Assembly: GCA_016296235.1 (NCBI GenBank)
Contig: JAEDJR010000001.1
Span: 18,845 to 82,844, forward strand
Reading direction: 5' to 3'
Length of the DNA stretch: 64,000 nucleotides
Source of the DNA: Oscillospiraceae bacterium
Lineage (GTDB): Bacteria > Bacillota > Clostridia > Oscillospirales > Oscillospiraceae
The notes beneath the pieces were generated by a model that had not been told where the DNA came from, made no database searches, and worked only from the letters and a program-made list of their open reading frames with translations. Of this stretch, positions 25,628 to 34,614 are shown piece by piece (positions within the stretch are counted from its first letter, which is position 1; the number at the start of each line of letters is the position of its first letter). The translations under genes were made by a program, and so were the position numbers.

Positions 25628-26187
25628 TCTATCTGCGCCTTTTCTGGGAGTTTTTCAAAACGGGCCTGTTTGCGGTAGGCGGTGGCCTGGCGACCCTTCC
25701 GTTTCTCAGCAAAATGGGAAGTAACTACGGTTGGTTTACGCAGACAGAGCTGGCCAATATGCTGGCTGTCTCCGAGTCCACACCCGGCCCCATCGGCATC
25801 AATATGGCAACCTATGTGGGCGTGACCGCAGGCGGGCTTCCGGGAGGCCTGTTAGCCACGCTGTCGCTGGTACTGCCGTCCTATCTGGTCATTCTGGCGG
25901 TGGCCAAGGTGATGGAGCGGTTCAGGGAAAACGCCTATGTCCAGGGCGCCATGCGTACCCTGCGGCCTGCGTCTGTGGGCATGGTGTCCGCTGCGGTACT
26001 GGGAGTGCTGCAATCGGTTCTGCTCCGCATGGACGCGGTTGCTGCGCTCCAGTGGACCAACATGGTGGCACTGCCCAGCCTTCTGCTGTTCCTGGTGCTC
26101 CTGGCATTCTATCTGAAATTCAACAAGCTCCATCCCGTTGTGATCCTTGCCATTGGGGCGGCGGCGGGAATTGTGCTGCAGCTGTGA
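25624..26187 (+). CDS. chrA: Chromate transporter-family half protein (C-type)
   Basis: This 187-residue partner half has LFWEFFKTGLFAVGGGLATL and NMLAVSESTPGPIGINMATYVG, the PGP motif of ChrA. The paired short genes in overlapping order are the typical bipartite arrangement. It is followed 8 bases later by ruvC, so some read-through into ruvCAB is likely. Confidence 0.88.
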   Translation: MIYLRLFWEFFKTGLFAVGGGLATLPFLSKMGSNYGWFTQTELANMLAVSESTPGPIGINMATYVGVTAGGLPGGLLATLSLVLPSYLVILAVAKVMERFRENAYVQGAMRTLRPASVGMVSAAVLGVLQSVLLRMDAVAALQWTNMVALPSLLLFLVLLAFYLKFNKLHPVVILAIGAAAGIVLQL

Positions 26188-26195
26188 GGAACGCC

Positions 26196-26687
26196 ATGCG
26201 TATTTTAGGCATTGATCCCGGATATGCCACCATCGGTTTTGGTATTTTGGAAGCCGCAAGGGGCAGCGTTCAGCTGCAGCAATACGGCACCATCACAACG
26301 CCGCCGGAGCTGGAGTTTTCCCAGCGCCTGCTGGTGATCTACGAGGATATGAACCGGCTGATTGACACGGTGAAGCCGGACTGTATGGCCATTGAGGAAC
26401 TGTTCTGGGGCCACAATGTCACGACCGGAATTGGTGTGTCCCATGGACGGGGCGTCATTCTCCTGGCTGCGGCCCAGCGGCAGCTGCCGGTCTATGAATA
26501 TACGCCCATGCAGATCAAACAGGCGGTTGTAGGCTATGGAAATGCAACCAAACTGCAGGTGATGGATATGACAAAGCGGATTTTAAAAATGGAGAAGGTC
26601 GCCCGTCCCGATGACGCTGCGGACGCCATTGCCGTGGCCCTGTGTCACGCCCGCAGCGCAACCAGCCTCCTGAGCCGCATTCAGTAA
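26196..26687 (+). CDS. ruvC: Holliday junction resolvase RuvC
   Basis: This 163-residue endonuclease resolves Holliday junctions. Catalytic acidic residues appear in LGIDPGYATIGFGILE (D7), AIEELFWGHN and ARPDDAADAIAVALCH. GAGGAACGCC precedes ATG 26196. It is the first gene of a ruvC-ruvA-ruvB set. Confidence 0.97.
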   Translation: MRILGIDPGYATIGFGILEAARGSVQLQQYGTITTPPELEFSQRLLVIYEDMNRLIDTVKPDCMAIEELFWGHNVTTGIGVSHGRGVILLAAAQRQLPVYEYTPMQIKQAVVGYGNATKLQVMDMTKRILKMEKVARPDDAADAIAVALCHARSATSLLSRIQ

Positions 26688-26699
26688 GAAGGTGACGCT

Positions 26700-27296
26700 A
26701 TGTTTTACTATATCAACGGAACCGTGACGGTGCTGGAAGCCAACTTGGCAGTTCTGGACTGCGGCGGCGTGGGTTACGCCTGCCATACCACGGGCTACAC
26801 CCTTTCCCAGCTCCAGGTGGGAAAACAGCAGAAGCTCTATACCTATTGCAATATCAAGGAAGACGCCTTTGACATTTTTGGCTTCTCCACCAAGGAGGAG
26901 CTGAACTGCTTCAACCGGCTGATTGGCGTATCCGGCGTGGGGCCCAAGGTTGCGCTGGCGATTTTGTCCTCCACAAGTCCCAGCCAGTTTACGCTGGCGG
27001 TGATGACCGGGGATGAAAAAACGCTGACCATGGCGCCCGGCGTTGGAAAAAAGATGGCGCAGCGGATCATCCTGGAGCTGAAGGATAAGCTGACCGGCGA
27101 ATTGCCGGAAATGGGAGGCGCCGCTGCAGTTGTTCCCACAGCGGCAGGGAACAAAGCCTCCGAGGCCGCCGCTGCTCTTGCGTCCCTGGGATACTCCCAG
27201 AGCGAGATTGGACTGGCGCTGAAGGGTGTCGATGTGGAGCACCTTTCCCTGGAAGAAATTGTCCGCAGCGCCCTGCGCGCGATGGTCATGCAGTAA
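26700..27296 (+). CDS. ruvA: Holliday junction helicase subunit RuvA
   Basis: This 198-residue junction-binding protein has the N-terminal OB domain (MFYYINGTVTVLE), helix-hairpin-helix motifs (LIGVSGVGPKVALAIL and MAPGVGKKMAQRIILELK) and a C-terminal RuvB-contacting domain (EAAAALASLGYSQSEIGLAL). It lies 12 bases after ruvC and 12 before ruvB. Confidence 0.97.
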   Translation: MFYYINGTVTVLEANLAVLDCGGVGYACHTTGYTLSQLQVGKQQKLYTYCNIKEDAFDIFGFSTKEELNCFNRLIGVSGVGPKVALAILSSTSPSQFTLAVMTGDEKTLTMAPGVGKKMAQRIILELKDKLTGELPEMGGAAAVVPTAAGNKASEAAAALASLGYSQSEIGLALKGVDVEHLSLEEIVRSALRAMVMQ

Positions 27297-27308
27297 AGGA
27301 GGCCGGAA

Positions 27309-28361
27309 ATGAGTCTGGATTTTTCTCAGGAATATGAGGCACCTCTGATTACAACTTCCATGACGCCCCTGGATGACGGAGAGGGATCTCTGCGTCCCAG
27401 GACGCTGGCGGATTATACCGGCCAGGAGAAGGCGAAGGGAAACCTTGCGGTCTATATCGAGGCTGCCCGCCGAAGAAATGAGCCGCTGGACCACGTCCTG
27501 CTTTACGGCCCGCCCGGTTTGGGCAAGACCACCATGGCCGGAGTCATCGCCAATGAAATGGGCGTCAATATCCGGATCACCTCCGGCCCGGCCATAGAAA
27601 AAGCCGGTGATCTGGCGGCGCTGCTGACCAATCTCAATGCCGGTGATATTCTGTTTATTGACGAGATTCACCGTCTGAACCGCGCGGTGGAGGAGATTCT
27701 CTACCCCGCCATGGAGGATTTCGCCATTGATATCATCGTGGGGAAGGGGCCTTCCGCCAACTCCATCCGTCTGGATCTGCCAAAATTTACGTTGATCGGC
27801 GCCACGACCCGTGCCGGACAGCTTTCCAGCCCGCTTCGGGATCGCTTCGGCGTTTCCCTGCGTCTGGAGCTGTATACCAATCAGGAGCTGGCCAGGATTG
27901 TGACCCGTTCCGCCGCACTGCTCGGCATGGAGATTGCGCCGGACGGCGCGATGGAGATTGCCTCCCGGTCCCGGGGAACCCCCAGAATTGCCAACCGGAT
28001 GCTGCGCCGGGTTCGGGATTTCGCGCAGGTCTACCATGACGGCGTCATCACCAGAGCGGCGGCGGATCACGCCTTGAGCTGTCTGGAGGTAGATCATCTG
28101 GGCCTGGACGCCACGGACCGGCGGATGCTGGAATCCATTATTCGAAATTACAATGGCGGCCCCGTGGGCCTGGAAACCCTGGCAGCCACCATTGGAGAAG
28201 AGGCTGTCACGCTGGAGGATGTCTATGAACCCTACCTGATGCAGATTGGGTTCCTGACCAGAACGCCCCGGGGGCGCTGCGTGACACAGCTGGCATATGA
28301 GCATTTACATCTTGCTGCACCACGGGAGGAACCGGAGCAGCTGAGTTTTCGGGTTGAATAG
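27309..28361 (+). CDS. ruvB: Holliday junction helicase ATPase RuvB
   Basis: This 350-residue AAA+ motor drives branch migration with RuvA. Walker A is [10 protein letters not shown], Walker B is FIDEIHRL, sensor 1 is IGATTRAG, and the arginine region is [17 protein letters not shown]. The winged-helix domain is at the C-terminus. The length is normal. Confidence 0.98.
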   Translation: MSLDFSQEYEAPLITTSMTPLDDGEGSLRPRTLADYTGQEKAKGNLAVYIEAARRRNEPLDHVLLYGPPGLGKTTMAGVIANEMGVNIRITSGPAIEKAGDLAALLTNLNAGDILFIDEIHRLNRAVEEILYPAMEDFAIDIIVGKGPSANSIRLDLPKFTLIGATTRAGQLSSPLRDRFGVSLRLELYTNQELARIVTRSAALLGMEIAPDGAMEIASRSRGTPRIANRMLRRVRDFAQVYHDGVITRAAADHALSCLEVDHLGLDATDRRMLESIIRNYNGGPVGLETLAATIGEEAVTLEDVYEPYLMQIGFLTRTPRGRCVTQLAYEHLHLAAPREEPEQLSFRVE

Positions 28362-28372
28362 GAGATAATACG

Positions 28373-29722
28373 ATGGGTAAACTGTTTGGTACGGACGGAA
28401 TTCGCGGCATTGCCAATGAAACATTGGATTGTGAGCTGGCATACCGCATTGGTCAGGCTGCGGCAATTTGCCTCTCCGAGAGAAAATCGGAGAAGCCGAC
28501 TGTGGTCATTGGAAAGGATACGCGTATTTCCTCGGATATGCTGGAGAATGCGCTGCTGGCAGGACTGTGTGCCTGCGGCTGCAATGCGGTGCGCCTGGGC
28601 GTGATTCCCACCCCTGCGGTCGCCTATCTTACTGTGTTTTATCATGCAGATGCGGGCGTTGTGATTTCTGCGTCCCACAATCCGTATGAATACAATGGCA
28701 TTAAAATGTTCTCTGCCGAAGGATTTAAGCTCAATGACGCCCTGGAGGAAGAGATCGAGTCGCTGATATTGTCCGGCGAGAAGCTGCCGCTGAAAACAGG
28801 AGACGCCCTTGGCCGTGTGCTGGATGGAAAGCATGCGTCAGAATACTATATTCGCCATCTGGCGTCCACGGTGGACGATATTTCCGGATTAAGGGTTCTG
28901 GTGGACTGCGCCAACGGCGCGGCTTCCACAACGGCACAGCGTCTGTTTAACCGGTTCGATCTCGATGCTGTGGTGATTAACGACAATCCCGACGGCGTCA
29001 ATATCAACGACCATTGTGGTTCCACCCATCTGGAAGGCCTGGCCCAGCGGGTCAGAAACGGGTATTATGACTTGGGCATCGCCTTTGACGGAGACGCTGA
29101 CCGCTGCCTTGTGGTGGATCAGGATGGCTGTGAGGTGGATGGCGATAAGATCATGGCAATCTGTGCCAAGTATCTGCACAACCAGGGCAGATTGCAGCAG
29201 GATGGCTTTGTTGCGACCGTGATGTCCAATTTGGGTTTACATAAGTACTGCGCCGAAAACGGCTTGAAGCTTCTGTGTGCGGCTGTAGGTGACCGGAATG
29301 TCCTGGAGCTGATGCAAAAGGAGCACATGGTTCTGGGCGGCGAGCAGTCCGGCCACATCATTTTCCTGGAACATATGACCACTGGCGACGGCCAGCTGGC
29401 AGCCCTGCAGTTCCTCCAAATCCTCTGTGAGAGCGGCAAAACCGTCAGCCAGCTGGCAGGGGAGATCTCCCGTTATCCGCAGGAGCTGATCAATGTAGCG
29501 GCGCCCCATGACGCTGCAGCGAGAAAAGCCCTGATTGCCTGTGAGCAGGTCCAGGCTGCCATTGCGCAGGGAGAAGCGTCTCTGTCTGGTGATGGACGGA
29601 TTCTGGTCCGTGCATCCGGTACGGAAGCGCTGATTCGCGTCATGGTAGAGGCTTCGACCGTGGAGAAGGCGCACGCGGTTGCGCAATTGGTGGCGACTAC
29701 CGTCGAAAACATACAAAAATAA
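28373..29722 (+). CDS. glmM: Phosphoglucosamine mutase
   Basis: This 449-residue enzyme converts glucosamine-6-phosphate to glucosamine-1-phosphate for UDP-GlcNAc and peptidoglycan. It starts GKLFGTDGIRGIANE, has the phosphoserine loop ISASHNPYEYNGIKMFS, metal loop FDGDADRCL, and sugar- and phosphate-binding blocks LGGEQSGHIIF and RASGTEALIRVMVE. It follows ruvB by 11 bases. Confidence 0.97.
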   Translation: MGKLFGTDGIRGIANETLDCELAYRIGQAAAICLSERKSEKPTVVIGKDTRISSDMLENALLAGLCACGCNAVRLGVIPTPAVAYLTVFYHADAGVVISASHNPYEYNGIKMFSAEGFKLNDALEEEIESLILSGEKLPLKTGDALGRVLDGKHASEYYIRHLASTVDDISGLRVLVDCANGAASTTAQRLFNRFDLDAVVINDNPDGVNINDHCGSTHLEGLAQRVRNGYYDLGIAFDGDADRCLVVDQDGCEVDGDKIMAICAKYLHNQGRLQQDGFVATVMSNLGLHKYCAENGLKLLCAAVGDRNVLELMQKEHMVLGGEQSGHIIFLEHMTTGDGQLAALQFLQILCESGKTVSQLAGEISRYPQELINVAAPHDAAARKALIACEQVQAAIAQGEASLSGDGRILVRASGTEALIRVMVEASTVEKAHAVAQLVATTVENIQK

Positions 29723-29751
29723 AGAATAAATCGAAAACAGTTTTATTATTA

Positions 29752-29781
29752 TTGACAAATACCCGCTTGGTGATATATAAT
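29752..29781 (+). promoter_or_regulatory. Promoter of the zinc-ribbon gene
   Basis: Consensus TTGACA (29752-29757) and consensus TATAAT (29776-29781) are 18 bases apart. It makes a leader of about 115 bases. Confidence 0.8.
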
Positions 29782-29787
29782 ACTCTT

Positions 29788-29902
29788 GTGCCAAAAAAAT
29801 GGCATATCAGAGTGCGGGAATTCTTGATGCCCGCTCGCAGACCCTGACCGAATGCCTTTGGGAAATACTTCAGGGAACAATTGCTAAAGAGAGGTAAGAT
29901 CA
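29788..29902 (+). other. Structured 5' leader of the zinc-ribbon gene
   Basis: Between the promoter and ATG 29903 lie three potential hairpins: 29789-29793/29800-29804 with a six-A loop, 29814-29818/29830-29834 (GCGGG/CCCGC), and 29842-29847/29870-29875 (CCCTGA/TCAGGG). There is no terminator. It does not match a riboswitch class I recognise. Confidence 0.4.
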
Positions 29903-30181
29903 ATGTACGAAGACAAGACTTTAGTTTGCAAGGAATGTGGCGCCGAATTTGTGTTCACTGCCGGTGAGCAGGAGTTCTATGCGGAGCGTGGCTTCCAGAA
30001 CGAACCCCAGCGCTGCAAGGCCTGCCGTGATGCCCGCAAGAATGCGGCCCGCGGTCCCAGAGAGTATTTCACCGCTACCTGTGCTGCCTGCGGCGGCGAG
30101 GCGAAGGTTCCCTTCGAGCCCAAGTCCGACCGTCCCGTGTACTGCAGCGATTGCTTCGCTCGCATGAAGGGTCAGGGCTGA
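29903..30181 (+). CDS. Zinc-ribbon protein (zf-trcl-like)
   Basis: This 92-residue protein has two CxxC zinc-ribbon units: VCKECGAEFVFTAGEQEFYA with RCKACRDARK, and TCAACGGEAKVPFEPKSD with YCSDCFARMKGQ. The first resembles the probable zinc-ribbon domain found in many Clostridia. It is likely a small RNA- or protein-binding factor; the role is unknown. A strong promoter and good Shine-Dalgarno (GAGAGG) suggest high expression. Confidence 0.85.
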   Translation: MYEDKTLVCKECGAEFVFTAGEQEFYAERGFQNEPQRCKACRDARKNAARGPREYFTATCAACGGEAKVPFEPKSDRPVYCSDCFARMKGQG

Positions 30182-30196
30182 TTTACCAAGACAGAA

Positions 30197-30228
30197 AAGG
30201 GCATGGCGTTCAGCCATGCCCTTCTTTT
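30197..30228. terminator. Bidirectional terminator between the zinc-ribbon gene and hisIE
   Basis: A perfect 11-bp stem pairs 30197-30207 with 30213-30223 around a 5-base loop, followed by CTTTT on the + strand and TTTT on the - strand side. Confidence 0.88.
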
Positions 30229-30874
30229 ATACCATTTTCTCCTGCTTGATTTTCTTGTCAATCACATGGCGGGAGGCCAATTCTCTGCGGATGTCCTCCA
30301 GGGAGATTCCCATTTCAATCATCAATACCAGAACATGATAGGTCAGATCCGCAATTTCATAGACCGTTTCCCCTTTGTCTCCTGCTTTTCCGGCGATGAT
30401 TACCTCCGTGGTTTCTTCGCCGACTTTTTTCAGAATCTTGTCTATGCCCTTTTCAAACAGGTAGGAAGTATAGGAGCCCTCCTTCTTTTCCTGCTTTCGG
30501 CCGACCAGCATCTCCATCAAGCCGTCCAGGGAAAAAGGATGGAGATCCTCATTTTCCCAGACCGGCGTCTCAAAGCAGGAGTCGGTACCCAGGTGACAGG
30601 CCGGCCCGTCTTTCTCTACCAGGACTGTCAGGGCGTCCCGGTCGCAGTCGGCGGTGATGGAGACGATGTGCTGCACATTGCCGCTGGTCTCGCCCTTCCG
30701 CCAGAGGGTCTGACGGGAGCGGCTCCAGAAGCAGGTGCGCTTTTCCCGGATGGAAATCTCCAGGCTTTCGCGGTTCATGTAGGCCAGGGTCAAAACTTTT
30801 TTTGTTTCAGCGTCAACCACAATGGCAGGAATCAATCCATTTTCGTCAAATTTCAAGGTATTCAGATCCAGCAT
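30227..30874 (-). CDS. hisIE: Bifunctional phosphoribosyl-AMP cyclohydrolase / phosphoribosyl-ATP pyrophosphatase
   Basis: This 215-residue fusion carries out steps 2 and 3 of histidine synthesis. The N-terminal HisI half (about 1-115) has [36 protein letters not shown] and zinc/metal residues in [12 protein letters not shown]. The C-terminal HisE half (about 118-215) has [20 protein letters not shown] and [14 protein letters not shown]. It is last in the his operon, 1 base after hisF. Confidence 0.96.
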   Translation of the reverse strand: MLDLNTLKFDENGLIPAIVVDAETKKVLTLAYMNRESLEISIREKRTCFWSRSRQTLWRKGETSGNVQHIVSITADCDRDALTVLVEKDGPACHLGTDSCFETPVWENEDLHPFSLDGLMEMLVGRKQEKKEGSYTSYLFEKGIDKILKKVGEETTEVIIAGKAGDKGETVYEIADLTYHVLVLMIEMGISLEDIRRELASRHVIDKKIKQEKMV

Positions 30875-30875
30875 T

Positions 30876-31634
30876 TCAATCCCTCACATGAATATTGTGT
30901 TCCCGAAGTGTCTGCTTCAGAACCGGAATTTCCAACTCTCCGAAATGGAAAATGGAGGCGGCCAGTCCGGCGGATACATCGGGGATTTTTTGGAACAAGG
31001 TGACAAAGTCCTCTGCAGATCCCGCACCGCCGGAGGCAATAACCGGGACGTTGACTGCGGAGCAGACGGCCTCCAGCATGGGTAAATCGAAGCCCTGGCG
31101 GACGCCGTCGGTATCGATGGAATTGACCACAACTTCTCCGGCTCCGGCGGCGACGCAGGATTTGATCCAGGAAATGGCCTCTAGACCCGTATCCTCCCGG
31201 CCGCCTTTGGCAAAGACCCGGAATTGTCCGGCAACTCGTTTTACGTCACAGGACAGCACAACACACTGGTTGCCGTATTTCTTTGCAGCCTCCCCAATCA
31301 GGGAGGGATTTCGGATGGCACCGGAATTGACGCTGACCTTGTCGGCGCCGCATTTCAGCACACGATCAAAATCGTCAATGGTGTTTATGCCGCCGCCCAC
31401 GGTCAGCGGAATAAATACCTGGCTGGCAGTTTCCCGGAGAATGTCCGTAAACAGTGCCCGGCCTTCGGCGGAGGCCGTGATATCATAGAACACCAGCTCA
31501 TCTGCGCCGCAGTCGCTGTAGAACTGGGCCAGCTTCACAGGGGAGGAAACATCTGACAGGCCCAGGAAATTGACGCCTTTGACCACGCGGCCGTCCTTTA
31601 CGTCCAGACAGGGGATAATCCGTTTTGTAATCAT
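30876..31634 (-). CDS. hisF: Imidazole glycerol phosphate synthase subunit HisF
   Basis: This 252-residue TIM-barrel cyclase makes imidazole glycerol phosphate and AICAR with ammonia from HisH. It starts [19 protein letters not shown] with the catalytic Asp, and the second catalytic Asp is in [15 protein letters not shown]. Phosphate loops are VGGGINT and ASGGAGS. It overlaps hisA by 4 bases. Confidence 0.97.
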   Translation of the reverse strand: MITKRIIPCLDVKDGRVVKGVNFLGLSDVSSPVKLAQFYSDCGADELVFYDITASAEGRALFTDILRETASQVFIPLTVGGGINTIDDFDRVLKCGADKVSVNSGAIRNPSLIGEAAKKYGNQCVVLSCDVKRVAGQFRVFAKGGREDTGLEAISWIKSCVAAGAGEVVVNSIDTDGVRQGFDLPMLEAVCSAVNVPVIASGGAGSAEDFVTLFQKIPDVSAGLAASIFHFGELEIPVLKQTLREHNIHVRD

Positions 31635-32344
31635 GATGCCACCTCGATTGCCTGGCGCAGGTCAATGGCGCCGGTATAATAGGCTTTTCCGATGATCGCA
31701 CCGTAGAGATCCATCTCCCGCAGGGCTTTGACATCTGCCAGGGAGGACACCCCGCCGGAGGCCACAATGTCCATCCGGTAGGCCTGCGACAGCTGCCGGT
31801 AGAGGTTCAGATTGGTGCCCGCCATGGCGCCGTCCCGGGAGATATCCGTGCAGATAATGGTTTGAACCCCCAATTTTTGCATCTTTTCAAAAAATTGGCT
31901 GCAGGTATATGCGGACTGCTCCGTCCATCCTTTGATGGAAACATAGCCGTCCCGGATATCGACGCCCACAGCGATGCGGCTGCCCCATGCGGCAACGGCC
32001 TGCCGCAGAAAAGCTTCATCGGTAACGGCGGCTGTGCCCAGAATCACACGGCTGACGCCGGCTGTGAGATAGGTTTCCACCGTTTCCATGGAGCGAATCC
32101 CGCCGCCGACCTCCGTAAAGAGGGAAGTCTCCGACACAATGCGGGTAATCACCTCCAGATTGGGGGTTCCGCCGTTTTTCGCTCCTTCCAAATCCACCAA
32201 GTGCAGGCAGGATGCGCCCTGGGACTGGAATGTCCGGGCGACCCGCAGGGGATCGGTGTCATAGACGGTCATCTGGGCATAGTCGCCCTGGTACAGGCGC
32301 ACGGCCTGCCCCTGTACCAGATCAATTGCCGGAAAAATCAGCAT
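31631..32344 (-). CDS. hisA: ProFAR isomerase HisA
   Basis: This 237-residue TIM barrel isomerises ProFAR to PRFAR. It starts FPAIDLVQGQAVRLYQGDY with catalytic Asp; the second Asp is in ICTDISRDGAMAGTN. Phosphate loops are VGGGIRS and ASGGVSS. It lies between hisH (1-base gap) and hisF (4-base overlap). Confidence 0.97.
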   Translation of the reverse strand: MLIFPAIDLVQGQAVRLYQGDYAQMTVYDTDPLRVARTFQSQGASCLHLVDLEGAKNGGTPNLEVITRIVSETSLFTEVGGGIRSMETVETYLTAGVSRVILGTAAVTDEAFLRQAVAAWGSRIAVGVDIRDGYVSIKGWTEQSAYTCSQFFEKMQKLGVQTIICTDISRDGAMAGTNLNLYRQLSQAYRMDIVASGGVSSLADVKALREMDLYGAIIGKAYYTGAIDLRQAIEVAS

Positions 32345-32345
32345 C

Positions 32346-32963
32346 TCAAACCTCCAAATCGCAGAACGCTTTCAGAATCTGCAAACCGACCCGGCCGCTT
32401 TTTTCCGGATGGAACTGACAGCCGTAGACATTTCCCTGGGCTACCGCCGCTGTCAGTTCCGCACCGTACTGGGCGGTGGCAGCCAGACTGTCGGCACAGT
32501 CCACTGCGTAGTAGGAGTGGACAAAATAGACAAAGTCTCCCTCCTGAATGCCTGAAAAGAGGGGACAGGCCGGCTGCTGAAAATGCAGGGCATTCCATCC
32601 CATGTGAGGGATGGGCAGGGAAACGGGAATTCGCCCCTCCATGGAAACCACGCGCCCCCGGAGCAGGCCCAATCCCTGATGTTCCCCGTATTCCTCGCTG
32701 GTTTGAAAAAGCAGCTGCATTCCGAGACAGATTCCCAACAGCGGTTTGCTCCTTGAGACTTCCTCCAGTATGATCTGGTCGAGGCCGCTGGTTCTCAATT
32801 TCCCGGCCGCATCGCCAAAGGCGCCCACGCCCGGCAGAATCAGCTTTTCTGCCTGCCGCAGTACGGCGGGATCGTGAGAAACAACCACATCCGCGCCTAC
32901 CTTTTCCAGGGAACAGCGGAGGGAAAACAGGTTCCCAACGCCATAGTCAATGATCGCCAGCAT
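32346..32963 (-). CDS. hisH: Imidazole glycerol phosphate synthase subunit HisH
   Basis: This 205-residue glutamine amidotransferase supplies ammonia to HisF. The nucleophile Cys is in GICLGMQLLFQ, and the His-Glu pair is in CQFHPEKSG. The start is ATG 32963, whose A is the last base of the hisB stop; the GTG one codon earlier is an alternative. Confidence 0.96.
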   Translation of the reverse strand: MLAIIDYGVGNLFSLRCSLEKVGADVVVSHDPAVLRQAEKLILPGVGAFGDAAGKLRTSGLDQIILEEVSRSKPLLGICLGMQLLFQTSEEYGEHQGLGLLRGRVVSMEGRIPVSLPIPHMGWNALHFQQPACPLFSGIQEGDFVYFVHSYYAVDCADSLAATAQYGAELTAAVAQGNVYGCQFHPEKSGRVGLQILKAFCDLEV

Positions 32964-33550
32964 CACAGAACCCCTTTCGTCGAAGGAATCTCTCCGGCAG
33001 CGGCAGGATCCGGCGCCACGGCCTGCCGGAGGCTTCGGGCAGCCGACTTGAAGGCACCTTCCACGATATGGTGGCTGTTGCGCCCGGCCAATTGGCGGAT
33101 GTGCAGCGTCAGGTTGGCGCAGCGGGAGAAGGCCTGCCAGAACTCCTCCGTCAATTCCGTATCAAAGGTGCCGATTTTCTCCGTCGGAATCTCCAGGCCA
33201 TAGGCCAGAAGTCCCCGGCCGGAACAATCGACGGCAGTGAGAATCAGAGCTTCGTCCATGGGGAGCGTCGCGGATCCATAGCGGTTGATGCCCCGGCGAT
33301 CGCCGAGGGCCTGGTCAAAGGCCTTCCCCAGGCAGATTCCGATATCCTCCACGGTGTGGTGGTCGTCCACCCGGGTATCTCCCCGGCACTGCACGTCCAG
33401 ATCAAAGCGGCCGTGCCTGGCAAAGAGCGTCAGCATATGATCCAGGAATCCGCAGCCGGTATCAATCCGGCTGCTCCCGGTGCCGTCCAGGTTCAGGGAA
33501 AGGGAAATCTGGGTTTCTGCTGTTTTGCGTTCCAATTGTGCTGTTCTCAT
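32963..33550 (-). CDS. hisB: Imidazoleglycerol-phosphate dehydratase
   Basis: This 195-residue monofunctional dehydratase has the metal-binding repeats GCGFLDHMLTLFARH, VDDHHTVEDIGICLG and the later NSHHIVEGAFKSAARSL. There is no histidinol-phosphatase domain, so that activity must be encoded elsewhere. It overlaps hisC by 4 bases and hisH by 1. Confidence 0.97.
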   Translation of the reverse strand: MRTAQLERKTAETQISLSLNLDGTGSSRIDTGCGFLDHMLTLFARHGRFDLDVQCRGDTRVDDHHTVEDIGICLGKAFDQALGDRRGINRYGSATLPMDEALILTAVDCSGRGLLAYGLEIPTEKIGTFDTELTEEFWQAFSRCANLTLHIRQLAGRNSHHIVEGAFKSAARSLRQAVAPDPAAAGEIPSTKGVL

Positions 33551-34614
33551 ACGCTGCCTCCCAGAATGTCGGAGATGGTGCTGACCAGAAGCTGCATTTG
33601 CTCCATGGTGCCGATGGTGATGCGGTTGAAGTTTCGGATTCTCGGCTCCTCAAAATGGCGCACCAGAATGCCGCGCCGCTTTAACTCTGCGTATAAATCC
33701 ATTCCGCTCACTTGAGAATGGGCGGCAAATATAAAGTTTGACTGAGAGGGGATCACCGTAAAGCCCAGACCTTCCAGCGCCTGCGCGGCATACTCCCTGG
33801 CCGCCATGATCTTTTGACAGTTGGTTTCGTAGTACGCCGTGGCGTCCAGGGCCGCAATGCCGGCAGCCATGGTCAGCCGGTTGATATTATAGGGATTGGT
33901 GGAATACTTCAGCCGGTTCAGATCGGCAATCAGGTCCCGATTGCCGATGGCAAAGCCCAGACGCGCACCGGCCAGACTGCGGGACTTGGAAAAGGTCTGA
34001 ACCACCAAAAGGTTGGGGTATTTTTTAATCAAAGGCACACAGCTCTCCGCGCCGAAGTCCACATAGGCCTCGTCCACCAGCACCACATGATCGGGATTGG
34101 TGGCGATGATTTCCTCCATCTGCCACAGGGGCAGCGCCCGGCCCACCTGGGCATTGGGATTGGCCAGCACGATCATGGAATCCTGATGGCAATAATCTCG
34201 GTAATCCACGGAAAAATCCTCGGCCAGCGGGATCTTTTTGGCTTCAATCTGATACAGATCCGCATAGACCTGATAAAAGCCGTAGGTGATGTCCGGAAAG
34301 ATTGCCCGTCCCGGAGTGCCGGAGAATGCCATAAAGGCGAAATTCAAAATATCGTCGGAGCCATTGGAGACATACACATTCTCCGGCGTCACATGATACG
34401 TCTGAGCCAGCTTTTCCAGCAGAGGCTTGCAGGTGGGATCGGAATACAGCCGCAGGTCTTGCAGCTCCTTTTCCCCAATGGCGGCGACCACCTGCGGCGC
34501 TGCGGGGAAGGGGGATTCGTTGGTGTTCAGTTTGACATAGACCTGATCCTGAGGCTGTTCGCCGGGGGTGTAGACACACAGGCTCTGATAACGGTCATTT
34601 AAGTACTTACTCAT
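33547..34614 (-). CDS. hisC: Histidinol-phosphate aminotransferase
   Basis: This 355-residue PLP enzyme has NESPFPAAPQV near the start, VSNGSDDILNFAFMAF for cofactor phosphate binding, DEAYVDFG, and the PLP lysine in QTFSKSRSLAGARLGF. The C-terminal RNFNRITIGT contributes substrate phosphate binding. It overlaps both hisD and hisB by 4 bases. Confidence 0.96.
   Translation of the reverse strand: MSKYLNDRYQSLCVYTPGEQPQDQVYVKLNTNESPFPAAPQVVAAIGEKELQDLRLYSDPTCKPLLEKLAQTYHVTPENVYVSNGSDDILNFAFMAFSGTPGRAIFPDITYGFYQVYADLYQIEAKKIPLAEDFSVDYRDYCHQDSMIVLANPNAQVGRALPLWQMEEIIATNPDHVVLVDEAYVDFGAESCVPLIKKYPNLLVVQTFSKSRSLAGARLGFAIGNRDLIADLNRLKYSTNPYNINRLTMAAGIAALDATAYYETNCQKIMAAREYAAQALEGLGFTVIPSQSNFIFAAHSQVSGMDLYAELKRRGILVRHFEEPRIRNFNRITIGTMEQMQLLVSTISDILGGSV

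Noticed and set aside
26583..28304. 573-codon minus-strand open frame opposite ruvC/ruvA/ruvB
   Set aside because: The composition is that of a shadow frame (His, Gln and Gly rich), with no motif, and the + strand genes are certain.
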